Shown here: one piece after another, positions 42,608 to 50,012 of the stretch | How positions within the stretch are numbered: the stretch's first letter is position 1 | Layout: every line of letters starts with the position of its first letter | Assembly: GCA_035468285.1 (NCBI GenBank) | Contig: DATISY010000090.1 | Location: forward strand, 12,098 to 76,097 | Length of the DNA: 64,000 nucleotides | Source: PALSA-555 sp035468285 | GTDB lineage: Bacteria > Actinomycetota > Acidimicrobiia > IMCC26256 > PALSA-555 | Direction: 5' to 3' | Translations under genes and position numbers: made by a program | The notes under the pieces: generated by a model | Told to the model about the DNA's origin: nothing | Seen by the model: the letters and a program-made list of their open reading frames with translations, nothing else | The model's database searches: none

Positions 42608-42811
42608 TTACCCGGCTTGGGTGTATCGGGACGAGAGGTAGGTGTTCACGTCGACGTCTCGCACCCGAAAGGACCGGCCGACACGCACGGCCGGGAGGTC
42701 CCCCCCCTTGATCAGTCGATACACCGTCATCGACGAGACACGCATCAGGTCGGCCACCTCTTGGACCGTCAAGAAGCGCGCCTCCGCAAAGGACTGCGCC
42801 ACGTCGCTCAC
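42608..42811 (-). CDS. Small MerR/excisionase-type helix-turn-helix protein (BldC-like)
   Basis: This 67-residue DNA-binding protein has FLTVQEVADLMRVSSMTVYR (helix-turn-helix) and a wing with RVGRSFRVRDVDVNTYL. The length and layout match the BldC-like regulators found near proC in actinobacteria. The start chosen is GTG 42811 after GGGGGAGAGGG. A good promoter, TTGGCA-18 bp-TACGCT, lies at 42865-42836. The longer frame to 43147 is in the preceding gene and is discarded. The target genes are unknown. Confidence 0.88.
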   Translation of the reverse strand: MSDVAQSFAEARFLTVQEVADLMRVSSMTVYRLIKGGDLPAVRVGRSFRVRDVDVNTYLSSRYTQAG

Positions 42812-42835
42812 CCCTCTCCCCCGCTCTGAGGTGGC

Positions 42836-42865
42836 AGCGTAGGGCCCCGGGGTCTCTGTTGCCAA
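42836..42865 (-). promoter_or_regulatory. Predicted promoter of the BldC-like gene
   Basis: Read leftward, TTGGCA (42865-42860) and TACGCT (42841-42836) are separated by 18 bases. The start codon is 24 bases downstream with a ribosome site between. It is one of the few clear two-box promoters in the window. Confidence 0.55.
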
Positions 42866-42900
42866 GTGTGGCCGCTGGCCCCTGACGTCACCGGCGGGGC

Positions 42901-43722
42901 TCATTGGGTGGGACGAGGCCCGGTGACACCGGCAAGGATCAGGTCCCGGACCGGGTGATACGCGGCGGGTGGCCGGTGGCCACTGACCGTCACGACCTCG
43001 ACGGGGAGGCCCCGGTGCGCGGCGAGGGCAGGGGCGGGGGCGTCGAGGTCGGCGAACGCGACGGTCTCGACGCCGGCGCCGATCGCGGCGACCGCGAAGA
43101 CCCCGTCGGCGACGACGAGGTCGGGGCGTCCCACGGCGAAGAGCCATTCGTCGCCGGCGGCAAGATGGGTCTCGGCCCAGAGCTGGCCGTCACCGACCGC
43201 GACGGCGACGTCGTCGTGCCACCACAGCGACCGGCCGGACGTATACGGGCCGCTGTGGTCGAGCTCGAGGACCGTCGCGCCCGCGGCGCGACTCGCCCGG
43301 GCGAGCGCGCCGTACAGGGGAAGCAGCGAGGCGGGCTGCGCGGTGGCGAACGCGATGCGGCGGCCCGTGTCGGCGACCGCGCCGAGCCGGGTGCCGGCAC
43401 GGGTCGCGGCGGCGAGCACCCGGTCCGGGTCGATCGCGGCGCGCGACCCGTTGAAGGGGCCGGCGGCGGCGGCGATCGCGTCGCGGACCTCTTCGGCGGT
43501 GACGGCGTCGCCCGCGAGATGGAGGGCCGACGCGTCGCCGGCCAGGCGGCGGGCCGCGGCGAACACCTCGCCACGTCCGAGCCGGGGATGGGGCCCGCAG
43601 ACGCCCGCGTCGCGGAGCCGGCGAGCGGCGCTGAGCGCACGAACTCGGCGCACCGGGCGCCGGGCGGTCGGGACCGGGTCCGGCAGGTGGCGGGGCAGCC
43701 CGCTCCGAGGTCGGCGGGTCAT
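42901..43722 (-). CDS. Unassigned conserved-looking protein between proC and the BldC-like gene
   Basis: This 273-residue soluble protein is not recognised. The first 45 residues are strongly basic (RHLPDPVPTARRPVRRVRAL), followed by alternating helix and strand segments such as RRIAFATAQPASLLPLYGAL, TVLELDHSGPY, VAVAVGDGQLW and VVADGVFAVAAIGAG. This pattern fits an alpha/beta enzyme of the phosphatase or isomerase kind. It starts at ATG 43722, overlapping the proC stop, so it is cotranscribed with proC. No catalytic residues can be named. Confidence 0.7.
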   Translation of the reverse strand: MTRRPRSGLPRHLPDPVPTARRPVRRVRALSAARRLRDAGVCGPHPRLGRGEVFAAARRLAGDASALHLAGDAVTAEEVRDAIAAAAGPFNGSRAAIDPDRVLAAATRAGTRLGAVADTGRRIAFATAQPASLLPLYGALARASRAAGATVLELDHSGPYTSGRSLWWHDDVAVAVGDGQLWAETHLAAGDEWLFAVGRPDLVVADGVFAVAAIGAGVETVAFADLDAPAPALAAHRGLPVEVVTVSGHRPPAAYHPVRDLILAGVTGPRPTQ

Positions 43723-44531
43723 GGGGTCTGGCTGGCTTCGCCGAGCTCTCGGGACCGGGCCGCGGCGGCCGCGACCGCGTCGAGGAACGCGGCTCGCACC
43801 CCGCGGGCCTCGAGGACCCGCAGGGCCGCAGCGGTCGTCCCGCCCGGCGACGTGACGGCCTCGCGGAGCGCCGCGGGCGAGTCGGGGCCGGCCAGGAGGT
43901 GCGCGGCGCCGAGGAACGTCTGGCGGACGAGGTCGTCGGCGACGTCGCGGGTCAGACCGGCGAGCACGCCGGCCTCGACGAGTGCCTCGGCGACGAGGAA
44001 GAGGTACGCCGGCCCGGAACCGGAGAGGGCGGTCACCGCGTCGAGGTGCTCCTCGGGCAAGCGGACGACGGTCCCGACCGCGCCGAGGATCCCCTCGGCG
44101 GTCTCGAGGTGACCGGGGGTGGCGTGTCGGCCGGGTGCGATCGCGGCCGCGCCGTGCCCGACGAGCGCCGGGGTGTTGGGCATGGCTCGCACGACGGGCC
44201 GGTCAGGGGCGTGCCGTTCGAGGACAGCCAGGGGGATCCCGGCGGCGAGGGACACGACGAGTGCCTCCGCGTTGAGCACGTCCGCGCTGGCGGTCAGCGC
44301 CGCGGGCACGTCGGCCGGTTTCACCGCGACGACGACCACGTCTGCGTCGGCGACGGCCCATGCCGGGGTGGGGACGACCCGGGCCCCGGGGAACCGTTCC
44401 TCGAGGTAGCGGCGCCGTTCCGGGTCGACCTCGGCGATCGCGACGGATCCGAGGTCCCAGCCGGCGTCACGCAGGCCGCTGACGAGCGCTTCGCCCATCC
44501 GGCCACCCCCGAGGACAGCCAGTTGCACCAT
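43719..44531 (-). CDS. proC: Pyrroline-5-carboxylate reductase
   Basis: This 270-residue enzyme performs the last step of proline synthesis with NAD(P)H. AVLGGGRMGEALVSGL is the nucleotide-binding motif, VVVAVKPADVPAAL and VRAMPNTPALVGHGAAAI follow, and TALSGSGPAYLFLVAEAL is the substrate-binding signature near the C-terminus. It starts at ATG 44531, 6 bases after a TAACTT box, so its transcript is probably leaderless. Confidence 0.96.
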   Translation of the reverse strand: MVQLAVLGGGRMGEALVSGLRDAGWDLGSVAIAEVDPERRRYLEERFPGARVVPTPAWAVADADVVVVAVKPADVPAALTASADVLNAEALVVSLAAGIPLAVLERHAPDRPVVRAMPNTPALVGHGAAAIAPGRHATPGHLETAEGILGAVGTVVRLPEEHLDAVTALSGSGPAYLFLVAEALVEAGVLAGLTRDVADDLVRQTFLGAAHLLAGPDSPAALREAVTSPGGTTAAALRVLEARGVRAAFLDAVAAAAARSRELGEASQTP

Positions 44532-44537
44532 GCCTGC

Positions 44538-44543
44538 AAGTTA
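44538..44543 (-). promoter_or_regulatory. Predicted -10 box of proC (leaderless)
   Basis: Read leftward this is TAACTT, 6 bases before the proC ATG. Confidence 0.45.
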
Positions 44544-44592
44544 GAAGATCGGCCGCGGATTCGGTGTCAACGAAGACCGGATTGGGGGTTGT

Positions 44593-44646
44593 GCCCGCGG
44601 CGTGCGGGCGCGACAGTCACCCCGGACCTGGCACCGCCGGTGCCGG
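44593..44646 (-). terminator. Two GC-rich hairpins after the mshA-ybjN unit
   Basis: GCCCGC-GGCGT-GCGGGC (44593-44609) and GGCACC-GCC-GGTGCC (44630-44644, extendable with a G-T pair to 9 bp) lie in the 205-base gap between the YbjN-like gene and proC. Neither has a T-run. They may end the leftward mshA transcript; the role is inferred from position. Confidence 0.45.
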
Positions 44647-44736
44647 GACGGCGGGCCCGAGGTGCAGAAGGCGGCCCCCGCTCGGGGAAGTGCGGGGATT
44701 GACCGGACCGTTCCTCGGGCTCGTCCGCGCCCGGGC

Positions 44737-45186
44737 TCAGCGCCTGAACGCGAGGCGCACCGCGGGTTGGAACCAGGCCTCGACGATCTCGTACAGGACG
44801 CCGATGATGCGGTCGAGCTCGACGGTGTCGAGGTGCTCGAGCGCGACGCGGCCGGTGAGGTACAGGTCGCCGTCGGGCCCGATCGAGAACCCGACCCCGT
44901 ACAGGCCGTGGTTGCGCTGGAGCAGGAACCGGTACAGGTCGAGCTGGTTCCGCGGCGGGTCGGGGAGGAAGTACACCTCGTAGCGCAGGGTGCGTTGGTG
45001 CAGGTCGAAGTAGATGGTGGTCGCGTCGCGGCCGTCGCAGCCGAAGCGGACATACCAGCGGGGGATCTCCGGGTCGTACTCGACGGTCTGGATGTACGGC
45101 TGCGCCGCGACCTCGACCTCGAGGTGGTGAGCGATGAGGTCGTGCGCGGCCCGCTCCCGGGCTTCGAGCTCGGCGACCTCGGTCAC
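44737..45186 (-). CDS. YbjN-domain protein
   Basis: This 149-residue soluble protein has the YbjN/type III chaperone-like fold pattern: WYVRFGCDGRDATTIYFDLH, RYEVYFLPDPPRNQLDLYRF and GVGFSIGPDGDLYLTGRVAL. Its start GTG 45186 overlaps the mshA stop. The mshA-ybjN pair is conserved in mycobacteria and other actinobacteria, where the role of the YbjN-like protein is unknown. The frame to 45693 lies within mshA. Confidence 0.85.
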   Translation of the reverse strand: MTEVAELEARERAAHDLIAHHLEVEVAAQPYIQTVEYDPEIPRWYVRFGCDGRDATTIYFDLHQRTLRYEVYFLPDPPRNQLDLYRFLLQRNHGLYGVGFSIGPDGDLYLTGRVALEHLDTVELDRIIGVLYEIVEAWFQPAVRLAFRR

Positions 45187-46412
45187 GTGCACTGCACGAG
45201 GGCGCGCGCGGCCAGGTCTGAGTAGAGGCGGCGCAGCCGCGCCGCGGCGATGCTCCACGTGTACCGGCCGGCGCGTACCGCGGCCTCCGCGCCCATGGTG
45301 GCCGCATCGTCGGGACGGGCCAGGAGCCGTTCGACCGGTGCGGCGTAGTCGCACGGGGCGCGGCCGTCGATGAGGAAGCCGGTGCGGGCCTGGTCGACGA
45401 GGGTGGTGAGCCCACCGACGTTCGCGGCGACGACCGGGGTACCGCACGCCGCCGCTTCGAGGGCGACGAGGCCGAACGACTCGCTGCGCGAGGGAACGAG
45501 GCAGACGTCGGCGGCGCGGTACCAGTCGGCGAGGGCGGCGTGGGGGACGGGGGGGACCCACCGGACGCGTCCGTCGATCCCGAGGTCCCGGGCGCGGTCG
45601 TGGAGTCGAGCGACTTCGCTGGGCCCGTCGTCGCCGCTCGGGCCCCCGACCACGACGAGCTCGGCGCGGGAGTCGGTGAGCTCGGCGAGGCACCCGAGCG
45701 CGACGTCGACGCCTTTGAGGGCCTGGATCCGACCGACGTAGAGGAGCACGGGCCGGTCGGTCGGGAGGTGCAGCCGGCGTCGGGCGGCGCTGCGGTCACC
45801 GGGTGAGAACAGGGCGTGGTCGACTCCGGGGGCGATGACTTCGATGCGGTCCGGATCGGCGTCATGCGTCGCGCAGAGCTGCGCCTGCTCGTCGGTCGTG
45901 GAGACGACGACCAGATCGGCGCAGCGCACGATCTCGGCCTCGACCCGGCCGCGGGGCTCGGGATCGTCGACGACGCCCGCTTCGGCCTTGACGTGGGCCA
46001 GCGTGTGGAACGTCGCGACCATGGGGACGTCGAGGTCATGCTTGAGTCGGTGCGCGACGGCGCCCGAGACCCAGTAGTTGGCGTGGAGTGCGTCGTAGCA
46101 CCCTCGGCCGCACCCGAGGTGTGCCCGGGCCGCGTCGACCAGCTCGTCGAAGAGCCCGGGGAGAGCCCGCTTCGGGACCGGGGCGCGCGGCCCTGCGTCG
46201 AGGTGCACCACCCGCAGTCCCGGCTCGAGCTCGACGATGGGCGGCTGGTCGGGGTGCTCGGCGCGGGTCAGCACGTCGCAGGCGACCCCTGCCCGGGCCA
46301 GAGCCTCCCCGACCGAGCGGACGTAGACGTTCATCCCGCCACCGTCCCCCGACCCGGGTTGAGCCAGGGGCGACGTGTGGAGGCTCAGCATCGCGACCCG
46401 AGAGGTACTCAT
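45183..46412 (-). CDS. mshA: D-inositol-3-phosphate glycosyltransferase (mycothiol synthesis)
   Basis: This 409-residue GT4 enzyme transfers GlcNAc to inositol-phosphate in the first step of mycothiol synthesis. LHTSPLAQPGSGDGGGMNVY is the N-terminal acceptor-site signature of MshA, HANYWVSGAVAHRLK and VIAPGVDHALFSPGD follow, and SESFGLVALEAAACGTPVVA is the nucleotide-sugar site with the EX7E pattern. It starts at ATG 46412, 10 bases after a TAGGAT box. Presence of MshA supports an actinobacterial host. Confidence 0.94.
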   Translation of the reverse strand: MSTSRVAMLSLHTSPLAQPGSGDGGGMNVYVRSVGEALARAGVACDVLTRAEHPDQPPIVELEPGLRVVHLDAGPRAPVPKRALPGLFDELVDAARAHLGCGRGCYDALHANYWVSGAVAHRLKHDLDVPMVATFHTLAHVKAEAGVVDDPEPRGRVEAEIVRCADLVVVSTTDEQAQLCATHDADPDRIEVIAPGVDHALFSPGDRSAARRRLHLPTDRPVLLYVGRIQALKGVDVALGCLAELTDSRAELVVVGGPSGDDGPSEVARLHDRARDLGIDGRVRWVPPVPHAALADWYRAADVCLVPSRSESFGLVALEAAACGTPVVAANVGGLTTLVDQARTGFLIDGRAPCDYAAPVERLLARPDDAATMGAEAAVRAGRYTWSIAAARLRRLYSDLAARALVQCT

Positions 46413-46422
46413 CCGGGGGTTG

Positions 46423-46428
46423 ATCCTA
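46423..46428 (-). promoter_or_regulatory. Predicted -10 box of mshA
   Basis: Read leftward this is TAGGAT, 10 bases before the mshA ATG. The leader would be at most a few bases. Confidence 0.4.
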
Positions 46429-46451
46429 CCGACGGGGGTCCGCGGGCCCGA

Positions 46452-46829
46452 TCACGCCGTGTCCGACGCAGGCCGGTCGCGTCCCTCACGTTGGAAGGAC
46501 CGGTAGACCTCGATCATGGCCTGCTTCTGCGAGTCGGTGAGCGACGAGTCACGCAGGATCTCGTCCTCGAGACGCGGCTCGGAGCCATCGCGCGGATCGA
46601 GGATGCCGGCCTGGACGTAGAGGGTCTCGGCCGAGACGTGCAATGCCCGGGCGAGCTGCTGGAGGATGTCGGCGCTGGGTTTCCGCAGACCCCGCTCGAT
46701 CTGGCTCAGGTACGGGTTCGAGACCCCCGCGAGCTCGCTCAGCCGCCGCAGCGAAAGCCGCGCGTCACGGCGCCGGTCGCGGATGTAGGCGCCGAGGTCA
46801 TGGAGCCGCTGCTCGATGGCGTCGGCCAC
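46452..46829 (-). CDS. XRE-family helix-turn-helix regulator
   Basis: This 125-residue protein has an N-terminal lambda-repressor-like domain: GAYIRDRRRDARLSLRRLSE, LAGVSNPYLSQIERGLRKPS and ILQQLARALHVSAETLYVQAG. The C-terminal 45 residues are charged and include DSSLTDSQKQAMIEVYRSF. It starts at GTG 46829, 3 bases after the RsiG-like gene, with which it forms an operon. Its targets are unknown. Confidence 0.88.
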   Translation of the reverse strand: MADAIEQRLHDLGAYIRDRRRDARLSLRRLSELAGVSNPYLSQIERGLRKPSADILQQLARALHVSAETLYVQAGILDPRDGSEPRLEDEILRDSSLTDSQKQAMIEVYRSFQREGRDRPASDTA

Positions 46830-46832
46830 GGG

Positions 46833-47351
46833 TCAGGCGTGTTCGACTTTGTGGCGTGCCGCGAGATCCGCTTCGATGCCGTCGATGACCCGGTGCAACG
46901 CCCGGCGCCGCTCGGACATCTCGCCTTCGAGGGTCCGGAGCTGCTGGAGGGTGTCGCTCAGCTCGTGCTCGCTGAGCGTGGGCAGGTTGACGAGGGTGGC
47001 GTCGGTGATGAGCCGTTCGAGGCCACGCTGCCAGGTGATGTCCGGCGATGGCGCGAGGTGACGCGGGAGACGGCTGTGGGCAGGGTCGGCGCGGGGGCTG
47101 TCGTCGGAGAGGATCTTCGGGAGCATCGCCACCAGGTCCTGGACCGAGCCTCCGGCGGCCCGCCGATCGAGCTCGGCGAGGACGATGTCGATGCGGGCCT
47201 GGGCGAGGCGTCGCACATACGACACCTCGGTCTCAACCTCGAGGCTTTCCTCGTGCATCGCCCGAACGGCGTCGAGGGGTTTGGCATCGAGCCCGTCGAG
47301 GTAACCCTCTTCGAGCATGACGTCGAGACGGCGCCGATGCTGCTGACTCAC
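46833..47351 (-). CDS. RsiG-like anti-sigma protein with a c-di-GMP-binding motif pair
   Basis: This 172-residue, mostly helical protein has the pattern E-x3-S-x2-R-x3-Q-x3-D exactly at E40, S44, R47, Q51, D55 (ETEVSYVRRLAQARID). A second copy at E142, S146, R149, H153, D157 (EGEMSERRRALHRVID) has only Q changed to H. In Streptomyces RsiG these repeated motifs on two antiparallel helices bind c-di-GMP and hold the sigma factor WhiG. An insert with SDDSPRADPAHSRLPRHLAP separates the helices. It starts at GTG 47351, 7 bases after a TACCCT box. No WhiG-type sigma gene is in the window. Confidence 0.82.
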   Translation of the reverse strand: MSQQHRRRLDVMLEEGYLDGLDAKPLDAVRAMHEESLEVETEVSYVRRLAQARIDIVLAELDRRAAGGSVQDLVAMLPKILSDDSPRADPAHSRLPRHLAPSPDITWQRGLERLITDATLVNLPTLSEHELSDTLQQLRTLEGEMSERRRALHRVIDGIEADLAARHKVEHA

Positions 47352-47358
47352 CGCGGCG

Positions 47359-47364
47359 AGGGTA
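47359..47364 (-). promoter_or_regulatory. Predicted -10 box of the RsiG-like gene (leaderless)
   Basis: Read leftward this is TACCCT, 7 bases before GTG 47351. Confidence 0.45.
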
Positions 47365-47443
47365 CCGCCTCCGGTGCCAGCGGCGATGCGGCCCCGGTGT
47401 CCGGCGCCGATACCGTCCGTTCAGCGCTCCGAGAGGAAACCCG

Positions 47444-48064
47444 ATGGCCTTCTACTCCCTCCCCGACCTCCCCTACGACTACGGGGCTCTCGAGCCGCAC
47501 TTGTCGGCTCGCATCTTGGAGCTCCACCACGACAAACACCACAAGGCCTATGTCGACGGTGCCAACAAGGTCCTTGAACGCCTCGCGGAGGCCCGCGCCA
47601 GCGGCGACTTCGGATCCATCAACCAGCTCGAGAAGAACCTGGCGTTCCATCTCTCGGGTCACATCCTCCATTCGCTCTTCTGGAAGAATCTGAGCCCCAA
47701 CGGTGGCGAGAAGCCCAGCGGCGACCTGGCCGCGGCCATCGACGAGTACCTCGGCTCCTTCGACGGGTTCCGGTCCCAGATGACCGAAGCCGCGAACAAC
47801 GTCCAGGGGTCGGGCTGGGCCGCGCTGTCCTGGGAGCCGGTCGGGCATCGGCTCATCGTCGAGCAGGTCTACGACCACCAAGGCAACGTCGGGCAGGGCG
47901 GGCCACCCCTGCTGGTCCTCGACATGTGGGAGCACGCCTACTACCTGCAGTACGAGAACCGGAAGACCGAGTGGGTCGACGCGTACTGGAACCTCGTGAA
48001 CTGGCCGGACGTCGAGCAACGCTTCGAGAGCGCCCGGCGTATCAATCTCGAGCTTGGAACCTGA
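47444..48064 (+). CDS. sodA: Superoxide dismutase, Fe/Mn type
   Basis: This 206-residue cytosolic enzyme begins YSLPDLPYDYGALEPHLSA. Metal ligands are recognisable in ELHHDKHHKAYVDGAN, HLSGHILHSLFW and LDMWEHAYYLQY, the last with the conserved D and H. SGWAALSW is the usual metal-neighbourhood segment; iron and manganese cannot be told apart with confidence. ATG 47444 has a GAGAGGA ribosome site, and TACCGT at 47411-47416 is a possible -10 box. Confidence 0.96.
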   Translation: MAFYSLPDLPYDYGALEPHLSARILELHHDKHHKAYVDGANKVLERLAEARASGDFGSINQLEKNLAFHLSGHILHSLFWKNLSPNGGEKPSGDLAAAIDEYLGSFDGFRSQMTEAANNVQGSGWAALSWEPVGHRLIVEQVYDHQGNVGQGGPPLLVLDMWEHAYYLQYENRKTEWVDAYWNLVNWPDVEQRFESARRINLELGT

Positions 48065-48074
48065 CACCCCCGAG

Positions 48075-48926
48075 GTGAGCGGCCCGAACGCCGCCCAAGC
48101 CGAGCGCTGGGGCGGACCGGCCGGCCACCACTGGGTCGAGCACGAAGCTGCGTACGACCGCCAACTCGAGGGGTACGGCGCCGCGCTCCTCAACACGGCG
48201 GCGCTGCAGGGCAGCGACGAGGTCCTCGACGTGGGTTGCGGCACGGGGACCACGTCGCTCGTCGCGGCCCGCCAGGCGCAGCACGTGCTCGGGCTCGATC
48301 TCTCCCCGGTCTTGATCGACCGGGCACGGGCCCGCGCCGCGGCGTACCCCAACCTGGACTTCCGCGTCGACGACGCGCAGACGGCGAGGTTGGCGGTCCC
48401 GGTCGACGTGGTCATCAGCCGCTTCGGCCTGATGGTCTTCGACGATCCGCCCGCCGCGTTCTCGAACCTGCGGCGGGCCGCCGTGCCGGGCGGCCGGCTG
48501 GTCACCATCAGCTGGCAGGGACTCGAACGCAACGACTGGATGCGCGTCCTGGGCGAGGCCCTCGCCCGCGTCGTCCCCGTGGGCGACCTCGCCGAGCCGG
48601 GCCTGCCCGGCCCGTTCTCGCTCGCGTCCCGCGAGGACCTCACCGCGCTCCTCGAGACCGCGGGGTGGAGCGACGTCACCGTCGACGAGGTGGCGTTGCC
48701 GGTCCCCGTCGGTGGCGCTCGCACCCTCGACGACGCCGTCGAGTTCGTGCGCGGCGGCTCGCTGGGTCGCTCCGTGCTCGCCGGCGTCTCCCCCGCGGTG
48801 GAGGCGCGCGCGATGGGTCAGGTCCGCGACGCGCTCGCGCCGCACGTCGGCCCCGACGGTGTCGTGCTGCCCGGCGCGGCGTGGGTTGTGCAGGCGACGA
48901 ACGTCAGGGATACGCCCCGCCGCTGA
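48075..48926 (+). CDS. Class I SAM-dependent methyltransferase
   Basis: This 283-residue protein has motif I VLDVGCGTGTTSLVAARQ, LGLDLSPVLIDRARARA (motif post I) and VDVVISRFGLMVFDDPPAAF. This is the UbiE/COQ5-type layout often annotated as acting on small molecules; no substrate can be inferred. The start is uncertain: GTG 48075 follows the sodA stop by 10 bases, while TTG 48054 would overlap sodA. The C-terminus overlaps the convergent MoaD-like gene by 23 bases. Confidence 0.88.
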   Translation: MSGPNAAQAERWGGPAGHHWVEHEAAYDRQLEGYGAALLNTAALQGSDEVLDVGCGTGTTSLVAARQAQHVLGLDLSPVLIDRARARAAAYPNLDFRVDDAQTARLAVPVDVVISRFGLMVFDDPPAAFSNLRRAAVPGGRLVTISWQGLERNDWMRVLGEALARVVPVGDLAEPGLPGPFSLASREDLTALLETAGWSDVTVDEVALPVPVGGARTLDDAVEFVRGGSLGRSVLAGVSPAVEARAMGQVRDALAPHVGPDGVVLPGAAWVVQATNVRDTPRR

Positions 48927-49158
48927 CGGGGGGGAGGACCGCGACCTCGTCCCCCGCGGCCAGGAGCGTGGCGTCACCGTCGGCGGGATCCTCACCGTTC
49001 ACCCAGACCCGCGCGGTGCCCAGCACCGCCCCGAACTCGGGGCCGTACCGAGCCCGCAGGTCGTCCAGCAGCTTGCCCAACGACGGGGCGTCCAGCGTCG
49101 CCTCGCGGGTCCCGGCGGCGTCGCGCGCCGCGGCGAAGAAGCGGACGCGGACGCTCAG
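48904..49158 (-). CDS. MoaD/ThiS-family sulfur-carrier-like protein; apparent CTG start
   Basis: This 84-residue beta-grasp protein reads (M)SVRVRFFAAARDAAG and ends AVLPPVSGGAYP. Everything to the Gly-Gly fits MoaD, the small subunit of molybdopterin synthase, but three residues follow the normally terminal Gly-Gly. No ATG, GTG or TTG exists in frame before RVRFF; CTG 49158 gives a normal N-terminus. An out-of-frame ATG at 49184 overlaps the preceding stop, so a one-base error upstream is the alternative. No moaE is seen nearby. Confidence 0.75.
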   Translation of the reverse strand: MSVRVRFFAAARDAAGTREATLDAPSLGKLLDDLRARYGPEFGAVLGTARVWVNGEDPADGDATLLAAGDEVAVLPPVSGGAYP

Positions 49159-49180
49159 GCCGACGCTCCGCGGGGGCGGC

Positions 49181-49342
49181 TCATCCCGCAGGGGGGTCCT
49201 CGGCGCCCTCGAGGCGGTCCAGCTCCCGCTCGAGGTCGGCCAGCTCCCGTTCGGCTGCCTCGAGGGCAGCCAGGTCGCGGTCGAGGCCCTCGTCGCGCGT
49301 CGAGACGTGCTCCTCGGGCGGGTCGTCGTCGGGGCCGGCCAC
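49181..49342 (-). CDS. Small acidic coiled-coil protein
   Basis: This 53-residue frame starts at GTG 49342 and contains regular Leu-Glu heptads (LAALEAAERELADLERELDR) between an acidic head and a short tail. It lies between the Lon-N-domain gene and the MoaD-like gene in the same leftward unit, 24 bases after the former. There is no family match from memory. It may be a real small protein or a chance GC-rich frame. Confidence 0.45.
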   Translation of the reverse strand: MAGPDDDPPEEHVSTRDEGLDRDLAALEAAERELADLERELDRLEGAEDPPAG

Positions 49343-49366
49343 GCCGCCAGCGTACGCGGCCGGTCC

Positions 49367-49993
49367 TCACCCGCCGGCCAGGCGCAGCTCCAGCACCGCG
49401 GTCTCCTCCTCGACGAGCGTCGCGAGGCGCGTCAAGCGTGCCGGGGTGTCATCCAGCTCGAGGAGCTGCTGCGCGTCGAGGGGATTGAGCGACGCGAGCG
49501 CGCACGCCTCGAACGACGCGCGCACCGGGTCGTCGGCCAGGGTGACGTCGACACCGGGGCTGGGGTCGCCGAGCTCGGTGCGCAACGCCAACATGCGCTG
49601 CAACGCCCGGCCGAGGTCGGGGAGGAGCGCGCCCGCGCCCGGGCCGCCCTGCTCGTCGAGGACCTCGACGATGGCCTGCGGGTAGGGGTCCTCGGTGAGC
49701 CACTCCGAGATCCGCACCCGGTGCTCGCCGACCGTCATGAGCACCCAGCGGCCGTCGTCGAGACGTCCCGCTTGCACGATCCGCGCCGCGGTGCCGATGC
49801 CGAAGCGGCGGTCCCCTCCCCCGACCTCGCTGCCCCGCTCGATGAGCACCACCCCGAACCGGGCGTCGTTGGCCAGGCAGTGCTCGGTCATCGCCCGGTA
49901 CCGCGGCTCGAAGACATGCAGCGGGAGCACCGCGTGGGGAAACAGGACCGTACCCAGCGGGAACATCGGCAACCGATCGGACCGCATGGCCAT
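49367..49993 (-). CDS. Lon protease N-terminal (substrate-binding) domain protein
   Basis: This 208-residue protein opens MFPLGTVLFPHAVLPLHVFE and continues RYRAMTEHCLANDARFGVVL, the LON-N fold without ATPase or protease domains. A helical C-terminal half follows. ATG 49993 is chosen; the frame up to 50323 lies in the next gene. Stand-alone LON domains are common in bacteria and of unknown function. It probably shares a transcript with the SirB1-like gene. Confidence 0.88.
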   Translation of the reverse strand: MAMRSDRLPMFPLGTVLFPHAVLPLHVFEPRYRAMTEHCLANDARFGVVLIERGSEVGGGDRRFGIGTAARIVQAGRLDDGRWVLMTVGEHRVRISEWLTEDPYPQAIVEVLDEQGGPGAGALLPDLGRALQRMLALRTELGDPSPGVDVTLADDPVRASFEACALASLNPLDAQQLLELDDTPARLTRLATLVEEETAVLELRLAGG

Positions 49994-50012
49994 CCCGGTC
50001 GACCGGATCCGC

